Source of the DNA: Burkholderiales bacterium
GTDB taxonomy: Bacteria > Pseudomonadota > Gammaproteobacteria > Burkholderiales > Burkholderiaceae_C
Length of the DNA stretch: 64,000 nucleotides
Direction of reading: 5' to 3'
Assembly: GCA_021414305.1 (NCBI GenBank)
Contig: JAIOOS010000013.1
Location: 62,001-126,000, forward strand
The notes under the pieces are model-generated. The model was not told where the DNA came from. It ran no database searches and saw only the letters and a program-made list of their open reading frames with translations. The position numbers and the translations under genes were made by a program. Shown here piece by piece: positions 44,731 to 55,021 of this stretch (position 1 is the stretch's first letter; every line of letters starts with the position of its first letter).

Positions 44731-46377
44731 CTAGGGCCGCAGGCGAGCGAGCAGCCCGGCGGTCGAGCCGTCGAGCGGGCCAGCCGCGGCGCCCGACTCC
44801 TCCAGCCGCGCCAGCAATGCGTTGCCCAGGCCCTTGCCGAGTTCGACCCCCCACTGGTCGAAGCTGTCGATCCCCCAGACCGCGCCGGCGGTGAAGACGC
44901 GGTGCTCGTAGAGCGCGATCAGGGCGCCGAGCGAACGCGGCGTCAGCCGTTCGAGCACCAGGGTCGTGCTCGGCCGGTTGCCGGGAAAGGTGCGATGCGC
45001 CGCCAGGGTTGCCGCGGAGATCGCGGCGCCTGCGGGCGCCTGCGGTTGCTCGGCCAGCGCCTCGGCGGTCGACCGGCCGAGCATCAGCGCCTGCGATTGG
45101 GCCAGGCCGTTGGCCAGCAGCATGCGCTGCTGGCGGGCAAGCGCCTCGCGCACCGCGCTGTCGCCGCCGGCCTGCGCATCGGACTCCTTGACCAGGATGA
45201 ACTCGACCGGGATCGTCTCGCTGCCCTGGTGCAGCATCTGGAAGTAGGCGTGCTGGCCGTTCGTGCCCGGCTCGCCCCAGACCACAGGGCTGGTCGCGTA
45301 CGCAAGCTCGCGCCCTTCGCGGTCGACGCGCTTGCCGTTGCTCTCCATCTCGAGCTGCTGCAGGTACGCGGGCAGGCGCTTCAGGCCGTGGTGATAGGGC
45401 GCGACGCTGCGGCTCGTGTAGCCGTGGAAGTTGCGGTACCAGACGTCGAGGAGGCCGAGCAGGATCGGCAGGTTCTTCTCCACCGGCGTGCGCGCGAAGT
45501 GCTCGTCCATCGCATGCGCGCCGGCGAGCAGCTCGCGAAAGCCGGCGGCGCCGACCGCGATCGCGATCGGCAGGCCGATTGACGACCAGAGCGAGTAGCG
45601 GCCGCCGACCCAGTCGCGAAAGCCGAAGGTGCGCGTGATGCCGAAACGCGCCGCCGCCTCGACGTTGGTGGTCGCGGCGACGAAGTGCGCCGCGACGTCG
45701 CTTCCGCCGCCCGCGAGGAACCAGGCCTTCGCGGTCGCCGCGTTGGCCATCGTTTCCTGGGTCGTGAAGGTCTTGCTGGCGACGATGAAGAGCGTCTCGG
45801 CCGGCGCGACCCGGCCGAGCACGGAGGCGATGTCGTGGCCGTCGACGTTGGAGACGAAGTGCAAGGCAAGCTGCGGATGGGCGAACGGTGCGAGCGCCGC
45901 GACCGCCATCTGCGGCCCGAGGTCGCTGCCGCCGATGCCGATGTTGACGACATGGCGAAGCGGCCGGGCCCCGCCCTCGGCGCGCGCGCGCACCGCCTCG
46001 GCGAAGGCGAGCATCGTCTCGCGGGTGGCCTGCACCTCGTCGGAGAACGGCGCCGTGCCCGGCGGGGCGCGCAGGGCGGTGTGCAACACGGCGCGGCCTT
46101 CGGTGAGGTTGATCGCCTCGCCGGCGAGCATGGCGTCGCGCTGCGCCTCGACGCCGCATTCGCGCGCCAGGTCGACGAGGAAATGCAGCGTCGCCGCGTC
46201 GAGCCGATTCTTCGAGAGGTCGCAGAACAGCTCGGGCGCCTCGAAGGCGAAGCGCTCGAAACGCGCCGGATCACGGGCGAAGGCCTCGCGCAAGTCCAGG
46301 TCGCGGCCATGCGCCTCGAAGTGGCCGCCGAGCGCGGCCCAGGCTGCAGTGGCGTCGCAGCGGGGAAAGTCCTTCAT
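44731..46377 (-). CDS. pgi: Glucose-6-phosphate isomerase
   Basis: Interconverts glucose 6-phosphate and fructose 6-phosphate in the cytoplasm. The 548-residue protein has the family signatures: GIGGSDLGPQM, ASKTFTTQETMANA (phosphate site), GEPGTNGQHAYFQMLHQG with the catalytic Glu region, and GIDSFDQWGVELGKGLGN near the C-terminus. It ends 14 bases upstream of the kinase gene and starts 37 bases downstream of a DUF2059-like gene. Confidence 0.98.
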   Translation of the reverse strand: MKDFPRCDATAAWAALGGHFEAHGRDLDLREAFARDPARFERFAFEAPELFCDLSKNRLDAATLHFLVDLARECGVEAQRDAMLAGEAINLTEGRAVLHTALRAPPGTAPFSDEVQATRETMLAFAEAVRARAEGGARPLRHVVNIGIGGSDLGPQMAVAALAPFAHPQLALHFVSNVDGHDIASVLGRVAPAETLFIVASKTFTTQETMANAATAKAWFLAGGGSDVAAHFVAATTNVEAAARFGITRTFGFRDWVGGRYSLWSSIGLPIAIAVGAAGFRELLAGAHAMDEHFARTPVEKNLPILLGLLDVWYRNFHGYTSRSVAPYHHGLKRLPAYLQQLEMESNGKRVDREGRELAYATSPVVWGEPGTNGQHAYFQMLHQGSETIPVEFILVKESDAQAGGDSAVREALARQQRMLLANGLAQSQALMLGRSTAEALAEQPQAPAGAAISAATLAAHRTFPGNRPSTTLVLERLTPRSLGALIALYEHRVFTAGAVWGIDSFDQWGVELGKGLGNALLARLEESGAAAGPLDGSTAGLLARLRP

Positions 46378-46413
46378 CGCGTCATCTCCCCGGCGATGCG
46401 CCGCGGCCGCCTC

Positions 46414-47253
46414 TCATGTGGTGGAGCCCGGCCGGGCGATCGGAATGCCCTGGCCGAACGCTCGCCCGGCCTCCGTCAGCGCCCGGTCGAAAGCGAGCAG
46501 ACACTGGCCGTTGAACTTCATTCCCGGCTTGCTCGCCAGGAACGTCGCATAGCGGTCGAGATCCTCGTCGCCGATGTTCGCGTACGCCATCGCGAAACTG
46601 GCGAGCACGGCGCGCGAGAACGCCTGGATCATCTGCGGCTTCTGGGCCACGAGCGCTGCGCGCAGGTCGGCCGACGAGGGTCCGTTCTGCTGGCCCTGGG
46701 AACGCAGCACCCCTTGCTGGATCGCCACCGCGGTGTTGATCGTGAGGTTGGCCATCGCCTCGGGCGCACGCGTCGCATCGGAGATGCGCGCGAGGATCGC
46801 CTGCCTCGCCGGCGGCGCGGCGGAGAGCACGCGCATGCCGTCGCGCATCGCTTCCTCGGGCCGCCGCGAGCTGGTGCCGGCCGCCTCCTCGGCCGCGGTG
46901 ATCGCCTTGCCGCGCGGGCTGTCGTACCAGGCGCGGAGCTCGGCCAGCTGGCTCGGCGCCATGACGCGCGCCACGGCGGCGAGCGCGGTCGCCCGCAGCT
47001 TGGCCGGCGCATAGGCCGACTCGGCCGCCCGGCCGAGCTTGTCCATGTCGGCGGCAGCGACCGGCGATCGGCTCCTGCTCGCCGCATCGGCGAGGCCGGC
47101 CTTGACCTGCGGCGCGACCGCGCCGAGCTGCTCCCACAGGCCTGACTTGCGGATCATCTCCTCGGCGACGTCCTTGCCGACCTGCGCCGTGGCGACGCCG
47201 TGCGCGCCCAGCAGAGCCATCAGCGTCAGCGCGAAGCGCAGGATCCTCGACAT
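46414..47253 (-). CDS. Exported DUF2059-like protein
   Basis: A 279-residue periplasmic protein with a signal peptide (1-23, cleavage after VATA). The mature region is helical; two segments, VAEEMIRKSGLWEQLGAVA and ELRAWYDSPRGKAITAAEE, resemble the DUF2059 pattern of a short helix bundle ending in a YDSPxGK motif, and the C-terminal part repeats a similar theme (DEDLDRYATFLASKPGMKF). The function of the family is not known. It lies between pgi and an ABC transporter gene. Confidence 0.72.
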   Translation of the reverse strand: MSRILRFALTLMALLGAHGVATAQVGKDVAEEMIRKSGLWEQLGAVAPQVKAGLADAASRSRSPVAAADMDKLGRAAESAYAPAKLRATALAAVARVMAPSQLAELRAWYDSPRGKAITAAEEAAGTSSRRPEEAMRDGMRVLSAAPPARQAILARISDATRAPEAMANLTINTAVAIQQGVLRSQGQQNGPSSADLRAALVAQKPQMIQAFSRAVLASFAMAYANIGDEDLDRYATFLASKPGMKFNGQCLLAFDRALTEAGRAFGQGIPIARPGSTT

Positions 47254-47351
47254 CGGTTCTCACTCCTGGATGGCCTGACGGTACGCCCGTCCCGGCTCGA
47301 CGAACGATCGTATCCTGCGCGCTGCCGGCGAGACGGTGGCGCGCGCGGCCG

Positions 47352-48458
<1,107 letters not shown>

Positions 48459-48462
48459 GGCT

Positions 48463-50673
48463 TCAGAGCGCGCCGGCGTGGCGGCGGCCGAGGCGACGCT
48501 CGCCCACCAGCCACTGGATCGCCGCGACCGCGAGCGACATCAGCAGGATGAGCACGGTGCAGTAGGCGAGCGCGACGCCGTAGTCGCCGTTGCCGACGCG
48601 GCCGATGATGTAGGTCGTTGCCAGTTCGTTCTCCGCGGTCACGAGGAAGATCACGGCCGAGACGGTGGTCATCGAGCGCACGAAACTGTAGACCAGCGCC
48701 GCCACCAGCGCCGGCTTGAGAAGAGGCAGGACGATCCGGCGCAGCGTCGTCGCGGTGCGCGCATGCAGCATGGTCGAGGCCTCGTCGAGCGAGCGGTCGA
48801 TCTGCTTGAACGCCGCCGCGCCGGCGCGCACGCCGACCGGCAGGCTGCGGAACACGAAGCAGAGAACGATGATGAGCGCGGTGCCGGTGAGCTCGAACGG
48901 CGGCACGTTGAAGACCAGCACGTAGCTCACGCCGAGCACCGTGCCCGGAATCGCGAACGCGAGCAGCGCGCCGAACTCGAAGGTCGCCTGGCCGCGGAAT
49001 CGGGTTCGCGCCAGCAGCCACGAGATCAGCAGGCCGAGCAGAGCGCAGAGCGGCGCCGCCAGGGCGGCGAGCTTCAGCGTGGTGAAGAGCGAATTCCAGG
49101 CGGTGCCGGCCCAGACGAGGCCGCCGCCCACGTTCGCGTTCGCCCACTGAACGTCGAAGGCGGTGACGAAATGGCGCAGGGTCGGCGTGTAGTCGCGGCC
49201 CCAGGTCGCGACGAAGCCGCCGGCGAAGGCGAACAGGTAGACGACGATCGTGAACGCGAGCCACGGCAGCACGATCGCCAGCATCGCCCCCGAGAGGCCC
49301 GAGGGCAGTCGCATCGGCACGCCGGCGTCGCCCTTGCCGGAGACCGTGGTGTAGCTGGCCCGGCCGATCACCTTCTGCTGCAGCAGGAAGACGGCGAGCG
49401 CGAAGGCGGAGAGGATCAGCGCCAGCGAGGCGGCGCGGCCCTGGTCGAACTGGGCGCCGACGATGGCGAAGAACACCTCGGTCGAGAGCACGCTGTAGGG
49501 CCCGCCGACGACGATCGGGTTGCCGAAGTCGGCGATGCTCTCGATGAAGCCGACGAGAAAGGCGTTCGCCAGGCCGGGCTTGAGCAAGGGCAGCGTCACC
49601 GTGCGAAAGGTCGTCCAGCGGTCGGCGCGCAGGGTCTGCGCCGCTTCCTCCAGCGAAGGGCTGATGCCGGCGACGACGCCGCGCATGATCAGGCAGGCGA
49701 TCGGCGTGAACGCGAACAGCTGCGCCAGCCAGAGGCCCGGGAGGCCGTAGAACCAGCGCGTCGGCGTCACGCCGAAGGCCGCCTCGAGGATCTGGTTGAC
49801 GATGCCGGCGCGGCCGAACAGCAGGATCAGCCCGAGGCCGACGACGAACGGCGGCGTGATGATCGGCAGCAGCGAGAGCAGGTTGACCGGCGACTTCAGG
49901 CGCCTGGGCCCGCGCTCGGCGACGAGCGCGAGCATGGTGCCGAGCACGGTCGTGCCGACCGCCGTGAGCAAGGCGAGGAAGAGCGTGTTCCAGGCGACGC
50001 CGCAGCGCACGCCGCCGGCCAGGCAGCCGAGGCCCCAGGTGCGCTCGTGGCCGAGCCGCTCGGCCACCGCGGCGAGCGAGAAGCGGCCGGCATCGTCGAG
50101 AAACGCGCCGGAGAGCGCCACCGCCACCGGCAAGGCGACGAACAGCAGCAGCAGCGCAGCGCACAGAACCACCGAGCCGGCCACAAACGCGTCGCCGCGA
50201 AACTTGCCGGTGGCGGCGAGGCCGCAGCCGAGCAGCATCAGCAGGGCGAGCAGCGTCAGCGCGCCGCCGAGGCCGATGCCCTGCTGGCCGGCAGCGAGGG
50301 CGCCGAAGGCCGCGTTCATCCAGGCGAACGACCAGCCGGTGGCGCCGATCGAAAAGCCGCCGGCGAGGATGCCGACCAGGCCGATCGCCGCACCCGCGCC
50401 GGCGAGCACGCCGCGGCGCGGTCCGCGAACCGCGCCGGCCGCGGCGCAGAGCGCGAGCGCGACCAGCGCGGTCCAGAGCCAGGGCTTGCCGAGACGGGCT
50501 GCCTCGCGGAGCCCGCTCGCCGAATCGTCGGCGCTGAACACGGCGCGCATCGAGTCGAGCAGGCTCTTGTCGCCGGCGAGGTACCACGGCAGGAGCACGA
50601 ACGCCGCCAGGCCGACGCCGGTCCAGGCGACCAGCGCCGCCCGCATCCGGTCGCGGCCGGAGCCGGAGCTCAC
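48463..50673 (-). CDS. Fused two-domain ABC permease with extra N-terminal helices (AfuB-like)
   Basis: A 736-residue membrane protein. Two permease units are fused: unit 1 has its EAA loop near SLEEAAQTLRADRWTTFRTV, unit 2 near SLDEASTMLHARTATTLRRI. Ahead of them are ~190 extra residues with about five hydrophobic helices (LVAWTGVGLAAFVLLPWYLAG first), so it is longer than the ~550 residues of FbpB- or PhnV-type fused permeases. Long fused forms occur in the AfuB group. The GTG start at 50673 overlaps the stop of the PEP-mutase-family gene (GTGA); ATG at 50646 is an alternative. Confidence 0.88.
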   Translation of the reverse strand: MSSGSGRDRMRAALVAWTGVGLAAFVLLPWYLAGDKSLLDSMRAVFSADDSASGLREAARLGKPWLWTALVALALCAAAGAVRGPRRGVLAGAGAAIGLVGILAGGFSIGATGWSFAWMNAAFGALAAGQQGIGLGGALTLLALLMLLGCGLAATGKFRGDAFVAGSVVLCAALLLLFVALPVAVALSGAFLDDAGRFSLAAVAERLGHERTWGLGCLAGGVRCGVAWNTLFLALLTAVGTTVLGTMLALVAERGPRRLKSPVNLLSLLPIITPPFVVGLGLILLFGRAGIVNQILEAAFGVTPTRWFYGLPGLWLAQLFAFTPIACLIMRGVVAGISPSLEEAAQTLRADRWTTFRTVTLPLLKPGLANAFLVGFIESIADFGNPIVVGGPYSVLSTEVFFAIVGAQFDQGRAASLALILSAFALAVFLLQQKVIGRASYTTVSGKGDAGVPMRLPSGLSGAMLAIVLPWLAFTIVVYLFAFAGGFVATWGRDYTPTLRHFVTAFDVQWANANVGGGLVWAGTAWNSLFTTLKLAALAAPLCALLGLLISWLLARTRFRGQATFEFGALLAFAIPGTVLGVSYVLVFNVPPFELTGTALIIVLCFVFRSLPVGVRAGAAAFKQIDRSLDEASTMLHARTATTLRRIVLPLLKPALVAALVYSFVRSMTTVSAVIFLVTAENELATTYIIGRVGNGDYGVALAYCTVLILLMSLAVAAIQWLVGERRLGRRHAGAL

Positions 50674-51470
50674 AAGCGGTCGATGTAGCCGAAGCTGCCG
50701 CTGGTCCGCACCTCGGTCGCCGCCTCGCGCACCGCCTTCATCGCGGCGCGGTAGAGCGAGGTCGCCAGGCTGATGCGCTTCACGCCCACGCCGGCGAGGG
50801 CGGCGACGCTGAACGACTTGCCCGGGATGCCGGCCATGAAGTTGAGCGGCTTCTTCAGCGCCGCGCAGACCGTGCGGATCGACTCGAGGTCCGGCAGCGC
50901 CGGCGCGAACAGCACGTCGGCGCCGGCCGCCTCGTACGCCTGCAGCCGGGCGATGGTCGCGCCGAGGTCGGCATGGCCGCGCAGGAAATGTTCGCAGCGG
51001 GCGGTGAGGGTGAACGGGAACGGCAGCGCGCGCGCCGCTTCGGCCGCCGCGGCGATCCGCCGCACCGCGAGATCGAGATCGTAGAAGGGCTTCGCCTTGT
51101 CGCCGGTGAAGTCCTCGATCGAGCAGCCCACCAGGCCAGCCGCGGCGGCGAGCCGGACCGTTTCGGCGACGTGCTCGGGCGTCTCGCCGAAGCCGTTTTC
51201 CATGTCGCCGGCGATCGGCAGGTCGGTCGCGGCGACGAGCTCCTTGGCATGCGCCATGGCGTCGTCGCGGCCGAGCTGGCCGTCCTTCCTGCCGCGCACC
51301 GCGGCGGCGGCGCCGCTCGAGGTCGCGAGCGCCTCGAAGCCGAGATCGGCGAGAAGGCGCGCCGAGCCGGCGTCCCACGGGTTGGCGATGACGAAGGCGC
51401 CTTCGCGCTCGTGCAGGGCGCGAAAGCTCGCCGCCTTCGCGGCTTGGGACACGGGCGCGGCTTCGCTCAT
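50670..51470 (-). CDS. Isocitrate lyase/PEP mutase family protein
   Basis: A 266-residue (beta/alpha)8 barrel of the superfamily that includes PEP mutase, phosphonopyruvate hydrolase and oxaloacetate decarboxylase. The metal-site loop reads GDMENGFG: D89 is kept, but the position of the second aspartate of PEP mutase is E91. The later acidic pair is E119-D120 (SIED). The catalytic lyase motif KKCGH is absent, and the active-site TARTDA is replaced by TARCEHFL. So it belongs to the ENGFG subgroup, whose members are poorly characterised. It is embedded between the binding protein and permease genes of one transporter operon. Confidence 0.85.
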   Translation of the reverse strand: MSEAAPVSQAAKAASFRALHEREGAFVIANPWDAGSARLLADLGFEALATSSGAAAAVRGRKDGQLGRDDAMAHAKELVAATDLPIAGDMENGFGETPEHVAETVRLAAAAGLVGCSIEDFTGDKAKPFYDLDLAVRRIAAAAEAARALPFPFTLTARCEHFLRGHADLGATIARLQAYEAAGADVLFAPALPDLESIRTVCAALKKPLNFMAGIPGKSFSVAALAGVGVKRISLATSLYRAAMKAVREAATEVRTSGSFGYIDRL

Positions 51471-51489
51471 GGTGTGCTCCTCTGCCGAG

Positions 51490-52512
51490 TCACTTCGGCA
51501 ACGAGTTGACGTCCTTCTCCCAGCGCGCGATCAGGCGCTTGCGCTCGGCGCTGGCGCCGTACTTGGCATAGTCGTACGAGATCAGCTTGATCTTCTTGAA
51601 GTCGGGCACGTTCGGGTCGACCGGCGTCGCCTTGTTCGAGGGCAGCTGGTACTGGTGCGAGGCGGCGCCGAACTGCTGCGCCTGCGGCGTGAGCGCCCAT
51701 TCGTAGAACTTCTTCGCCGCCTCGAGGTTCTTCGCGCCCTTGAGGATCGACATCGAGCCGATCTCGGCGCCGGTGCCTTCCGATGGCGTCACCGTCTCGA
51801 CCGGAAAGCCCTGCATCTTCTCGCCCGGCCCGTCGTGCACGAAGCTGATCGAGACCGCGGTCTCGCCCCGCGCCACCGCCTTGATCGGCGCCGTACCCGA
51901 GCGGGTGTAGGTGCCGATGTTTCGATGCAGCGCCTTCAGGTAGTCGTAGGCCTTGTCCTCGCCCATCAGCTGCACCAGGGTCGCGATCATCGTGTAGGCG
52001 GTGCCGCTCGAGGCCGGGTTGGCAACCTGGATCTCGCCCTTGTACTGGGGCTTGAGCAGATCGGCCCAGCTCCGCGGCACCGCCAACTTCTTCTTGGCGA
52101 GCAGCTCGGTGTTGTAGCCGAAGCCGAGCGGCCCGGAGTAGATGCCCACGGTCTTGTAGCCCGACTGCTTCGCCTGCTGCTGCGCCCACTCGTGCAGCTG
52201 CGGCAGCGACGCCGACTTGTATTCGAGCGTCAGGTCCTGCTCGGCGGCCTGCAGGTGCGGGTCGCCGGTGCCGCCGAACCAGACGTCGGTCTTCGGGTTC
52301 GCGCGCTCGGCGATGAGCTGCGCCAGCGCCTCGCCCGAGCCCTTGAGCGACATGTTGACCTTGACCCCGGTGGTCTTCGCGTACACGGTCTGGATGAGGT
52401 TGCACCAGTCGGCCTGCACCGAGCAGATCACGTTCACCTGGCCCTGCTGCGCCAGCGCGCCGCCGGCCAGCAGACACCCCGCCGCCAGCACGGCCCATGC
52501 CTTGCTTCTCAT
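51490..52512 (-). CDS. ABC transporter substrate-binding protein (AfuA-like)
   Basis: Periplasmic binding protein of 340 residues with a signal peptide (1-21, AALAQ region: GGALAQ). The mature protein starts VNVICSVQADWCNLIQ and has the type II binding fold of the iron/phosphonate/sugar-phosphate group (DVWFGGTGDPHLQ, GYNTELLAKK). It shows a His-Asp pair (H226-D227, FVHDGPGEK) and an acidic residue E250, a layout I recall from the hexose-phosphate binder AfuA, though that needs checking. No tyrosine pair typical of FbpA iron binders is evident. It heads an operon divergent from zwf. Confidence 0.85.
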   Translation of the reverse strand: MRSKAWAVLAAGCLLAGGALAQQGQVNVICSVQADWCNLIQTVYAKTTGVKVNMSLKGSGEALAQLIAERANPKTDVWFGGTGDPHLQAAEQDLTLEYKSASLPQLHEWAQQQAKQSGYKTVGIYSGPLGFGYNTELLAKKKLAVPRSWADLLKPQYKGEIQVANPASSGTAYTMIATLVQLMGEDKAYDYLKALHRNIGTYTRSGTAPIKAVARGETAVSISFVHDGPGEKMQGFPVETVTPSEGTGAEIGSMSILKGAKNLEAAKKFYEWALTPQAQQFGAASHQYQLPSNKATPVDPNVPDFKKIKLISYDYAKYGASAERKRLIARWEKDVNSLPK

Positions 52513-52589
52513 CCGCAGTCTCCTTTTCGCGCTCTGCTGCGACGATCACGGCCGCGGGCGCTCGACGAAGCATCGTATCCTTTCCCTCC

Positions 52590-54050
52590 ATGTCATTCGA
52601 TCTCGTCGTCGTCGGCGGTACCGGCGATCTGGCCTGGCGCAAGCTCATGCCCGCCCTGTTCCAGGCCTTTCGCCACGGCAAGCTGCCCGAGGGCGGCCGC
52701 ATCCTCGCGGTCTCCCGCCAGGCGATGGGCGACGACGACTACCGCGCCTGGCTGAAGGAGCGCTTCCAGGAGGTCGAAGGCGCCAAGCGGCCGACCGACG
52801 AGGAGTTCGCCCGCTTCGCCGGCCTGCTGCACTACCTGCGCCTCGATCTCTCGAAGCCCGACGGCTACGGCGAGCTGAAGGCCTGGCTCGCGGGCAGCCT
52901 GGGCCGGCAGGCGCCGGCCGACGTGCTGGTGATGTACCTCGCGACCAGCCCCGACCTCTTCCCGACGATCTGCGCCCAGCTCGGCGCAGCCGGGCTGAAC
53001 GGCGACCAGGTCCGGGTGGTGCTCGAGAAGCCGCTCGGCCGCGACCTGGCGAGCGCGCGCGAGATCAACCGGGTGGTCCGCTCGGTGTTCCGCGAGGACC
53101 AGGCGTTTCGCATCGACCACTACCTCGGCAAGCCCGCGGTGCAGAACCTGATGGCGCTGCGCTTCGGCAACGCCCTGTTCGAGCCGCTCTGGCGGCGCGA
53201 GTCGATCGCCAACATCCAGATCACGCTCGCCGAAGCGATCGGCGTCGGCACGCGCGGCGACTTCTACAGCGGCACCGGCGCGCTGCGCGACATGATCCAG
53301 AACCACGCGCTGCAGCTGCTGACGATGATCGCGATGGAGCCGCCCTCGCGCAATCTCGCCGACGCCATCCGCGACGAGAAGCTCAAGGTGCTGCGCTCGC
53401 TCAAGCCCTTCAGCCCCGAGAGCGTCGGCCGCGACGTGATCCGCGGCCAGTACCGCGCCGGCAGCATCGATGGCAAGCCCGTGCCCGGCTTTCTCGAGGA
53501 AGACAAGGTTCCGGCCGGCAGCAAGACCGAGACCTTCGTCGCCATCCGCACCGAGGTGCAGAACTGGCGCTGGGCCGGCGTGCCTTTCTACCTGCGCACC
53601 GGCAAGCGCCTGGCGGCGCGCGACGCGCAGATCGTCGTCAACTTCCGGCCGACGCCGCACACCATCTTTCCCGGCATCAGCCGGGCGAACAAGCTGGTGA
53701 TCAAGCTGCAGCCCGAAGACGGCCTCGAGCTGCACCTGCTCGCCGCCAAGGGCGCAGGCCAGGCCGAGGCGCTGGTGCCGGTCTCGCTCGACCTCGACTT
53801 CGACAAGGCCTTTGCCGAAAACCGGGTCGGCGCCTACGAGCGGCTGCTGATGGACGTGATCGCCGGCCGCCTCAACCTGTTCGTGCGCAGCGACGAGCAG
53901 GAGGAGGCGTGGGCCTGGGTCGAGCCGATCCTCGCCGCCTGGCGCCAGGACGATGCCGGCCCGCGCCCTTACAACGCCGGCACCTGGGGACCGGCCGCCG
54001 CCAGCGCACTGGTGGCGCGCGACGGCTACACCTGGTCGGAAGAGGAATAG
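52590..54050 (+). CDS. zwf: Glucose-6-phosphate dehydrogenase
   Basis: Oxidises glucose 6-phosphate to 6-phosphogluconolactone with NADP or NAD, opening the pentose phosphate or Entner-Doudoroff route. The 486-residue protein has the cofactor loop GGTGDLAWRKL at 9-19, the EKPLGRD segment at 146-152, the active-site DHYLGK at 176-181, and H239 in DMIQNH. The ATG at 52590 is 77 bases from the divergent binding protein gene. No pgl, edd or eda lies adjacent. Confidence 0.98.
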   Translation: MSFDLVVVGGTGDLAWRKLMPALFQAFRHGKLPEGGRILAVSRQAMGDDDYRAWLKERFQEVEGAKRPTDEEFARFAGLLHYLRLDLSKPDGYGELKAWLAGSLGRQAPADVLVMYLATSPDLFPTICAQLGAAGLNGDQVRVVLEKPLGRDLASAREINRVVRSVFREDQAFRIDHYLGKPAVQNLMALRFGNALFEPLWRRESIANIQITLAEAIGVGTRGDFYSGTGALRDMIQNHALQLLTMIAMEPPSRNLADAIRDEKLKVLRSLKPFSPESVGRDVIRGQYRAGSIDGKPVPGFLEEDKVPAGSKTETFVAIRTEVQNWRWAGVPFYLRTGKRLAARDAQIVVNFRPTPHTIFPGISRANKLVIKLQPEDGLELHLLAAKGAGQAEALVPVSLDLDFDKAFAENRVGAYERLLMDVIAGRLNLFVRSDEQEEAWAWVEPILAAWRQDDAGPRPYNAGTWGPAAASALVARDGYTWSEEE

Positions 54051-54221
54051 TCAGGAATCGAGCCCGCGGATCGGCTTCTCGTCGGGACCGGTCGGCGGAA
54101 TCTCGACCACCTTGTCGGCGGTCTCTTCTTCCTTGTAGCTGCCAGGCTGCTTCTCGCTCGCCTTCTTTTCCGACTCGTTGAGCGCTTCGCGTTGCGCCGA
54201 CGGGCTGGGATGGGTACTCAT
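54051..54221 (-). CDS. Small charged hypothetical protein
   Basis: A 56-residue, very hydrophilic protein (MSTHPSPSAQREALNESEKK at the start), rich in Glu, Lys and Ser, with no hydrophobic core or membrane segment, and probably disordered. ATG at 54221 is preceded by a strong AAGGAG sequence, the best evidence that it is real. Its stop adjoins the zwf stop, and it is convergent with zwf. Such short acidic proteins are sometimes stress- or stationary-phase proteins, but nothing here shows a role. Confidence 0.65.
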   Translation of the reverse strand: MSTHPSPSAQREALNESEKKASEKQPGSYKEEETADKVVEIPPTGPDEKPIRGLDS

Positions 54222-54388
54222 CGTTGTCTCCTTGGGAACGGAACGCGCGCCACAGCGCACCCCGGCAGTAAACGCCCGCCGGCGGTGCGCGCCAAGGCGC
54301 CAACGGCGCGCCTTGCTGTGGGAAATGACTGGCAGACGAAACCCGGGCCTTGGCCGACACTCCGGCACACAGGCCCCACCGAAGAACC

Positions 54389-55018
54389 ATGACCTCCCCT
54401 GCAGCACCCCGCCACTTCTCGATGATCCGCGGCTTTCACCTGGCCGACGCGTTCACGCTCGGCAATGCCGCGTGCGGCGTCGCCGGCGTGCTGATGGCGA
54501 TGCGCTACCTCGCGAGCCACGAGGTCGGCGACCTGCTGCTCGCCGCCGCCTTCGCGCCGGCCGCCTTCGTCTTCGACGTGCTCGACGGCCGGATCGCCCG
54601 CTGGCGCCACACCTCGTCGGCGCTCGGCCGCGAGCTCGACTCGCTCGCCGACGTGATCTCGTTCGGCGTCGCCCCCGCGGCGCTCGCCTACGCCGCCGGC
54701 CTGGCGGGACTGTGGGACGCCGTGATCCTGGTCTATTTCGTCTGCTGCGGCGTCTCCCGCCTGGCGCGCTACAACGTCACCGCCGAGAGCCTTTCGGCGG
54801 GCAGCGACAAGGTCGCCTACTTCGAGGGCACTCCCATCCCGACCAGCGTGCTCCTGACCGCGGTGCTCGCCTTTGCGGCCTGGCAGGGCCGGACGGGCAG
54901 CGCGCTCTACGGCGGCGTCTGGGCCCTGCCCGGCGGAGAGCTGCATCCCCTGGCGCTGCTGTTCGCGCTGTCGGGCACCTTGATGGTCAGCAAGACGCTG
55001 CGGATTCCCAAGCTCTGA
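54389..55018 (+). CDS. pssA: CDP-alcohol phosphatidyltransferase, likely phosphatidylserine synthase
   Basis: A 209-residue membrane enzyme that transfers a phosphatidyl group from CDP-diacylglycerol, most likely to serine, the first step to phosphatidylethanolamine. The CDP-alcohol transferase signature is complete: D63, D66-G67, A70-R71, G80, D84 and D88 (DVLDGRIAR ... GRELDSLAD). The flanking GFHLADAFTLGNAACG and the later YFEGTPIPTS are typical of type II PssA. ATG at 54389 was chosen over an upstream start. Confidence 0.9.
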   Translation: MTSPAAPRHFSMIRGFHLADAFTLGNAACGVAGVLMAMRYLASHEVGDLLLAAAFAPAAFVFDVLDGRIARWRHTSSALGRELDSLADVISFGVAPAALAYAAGLAGLWDAVILVYFVCCGVSRLARYNVTAESLSAGSDKVAYFEGTPIPTSVLLTAVLAFAAWQGRTGSALYGGVWALPGGELHPLALLFALSGTLMVSKTLRIPKL

Positions 55019-55021
55019 GCA

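Noticed and set aside
48463..51378. A single 971-residue reading frame over the permease and the PEP-mutase-family gene
   Set aside because: Its first ~230 residues are low-complexity Arg/Ala/Gly in a shadow frame over the enzyme; the real permease starts at the GTG that overlaps the enzyme's stop.
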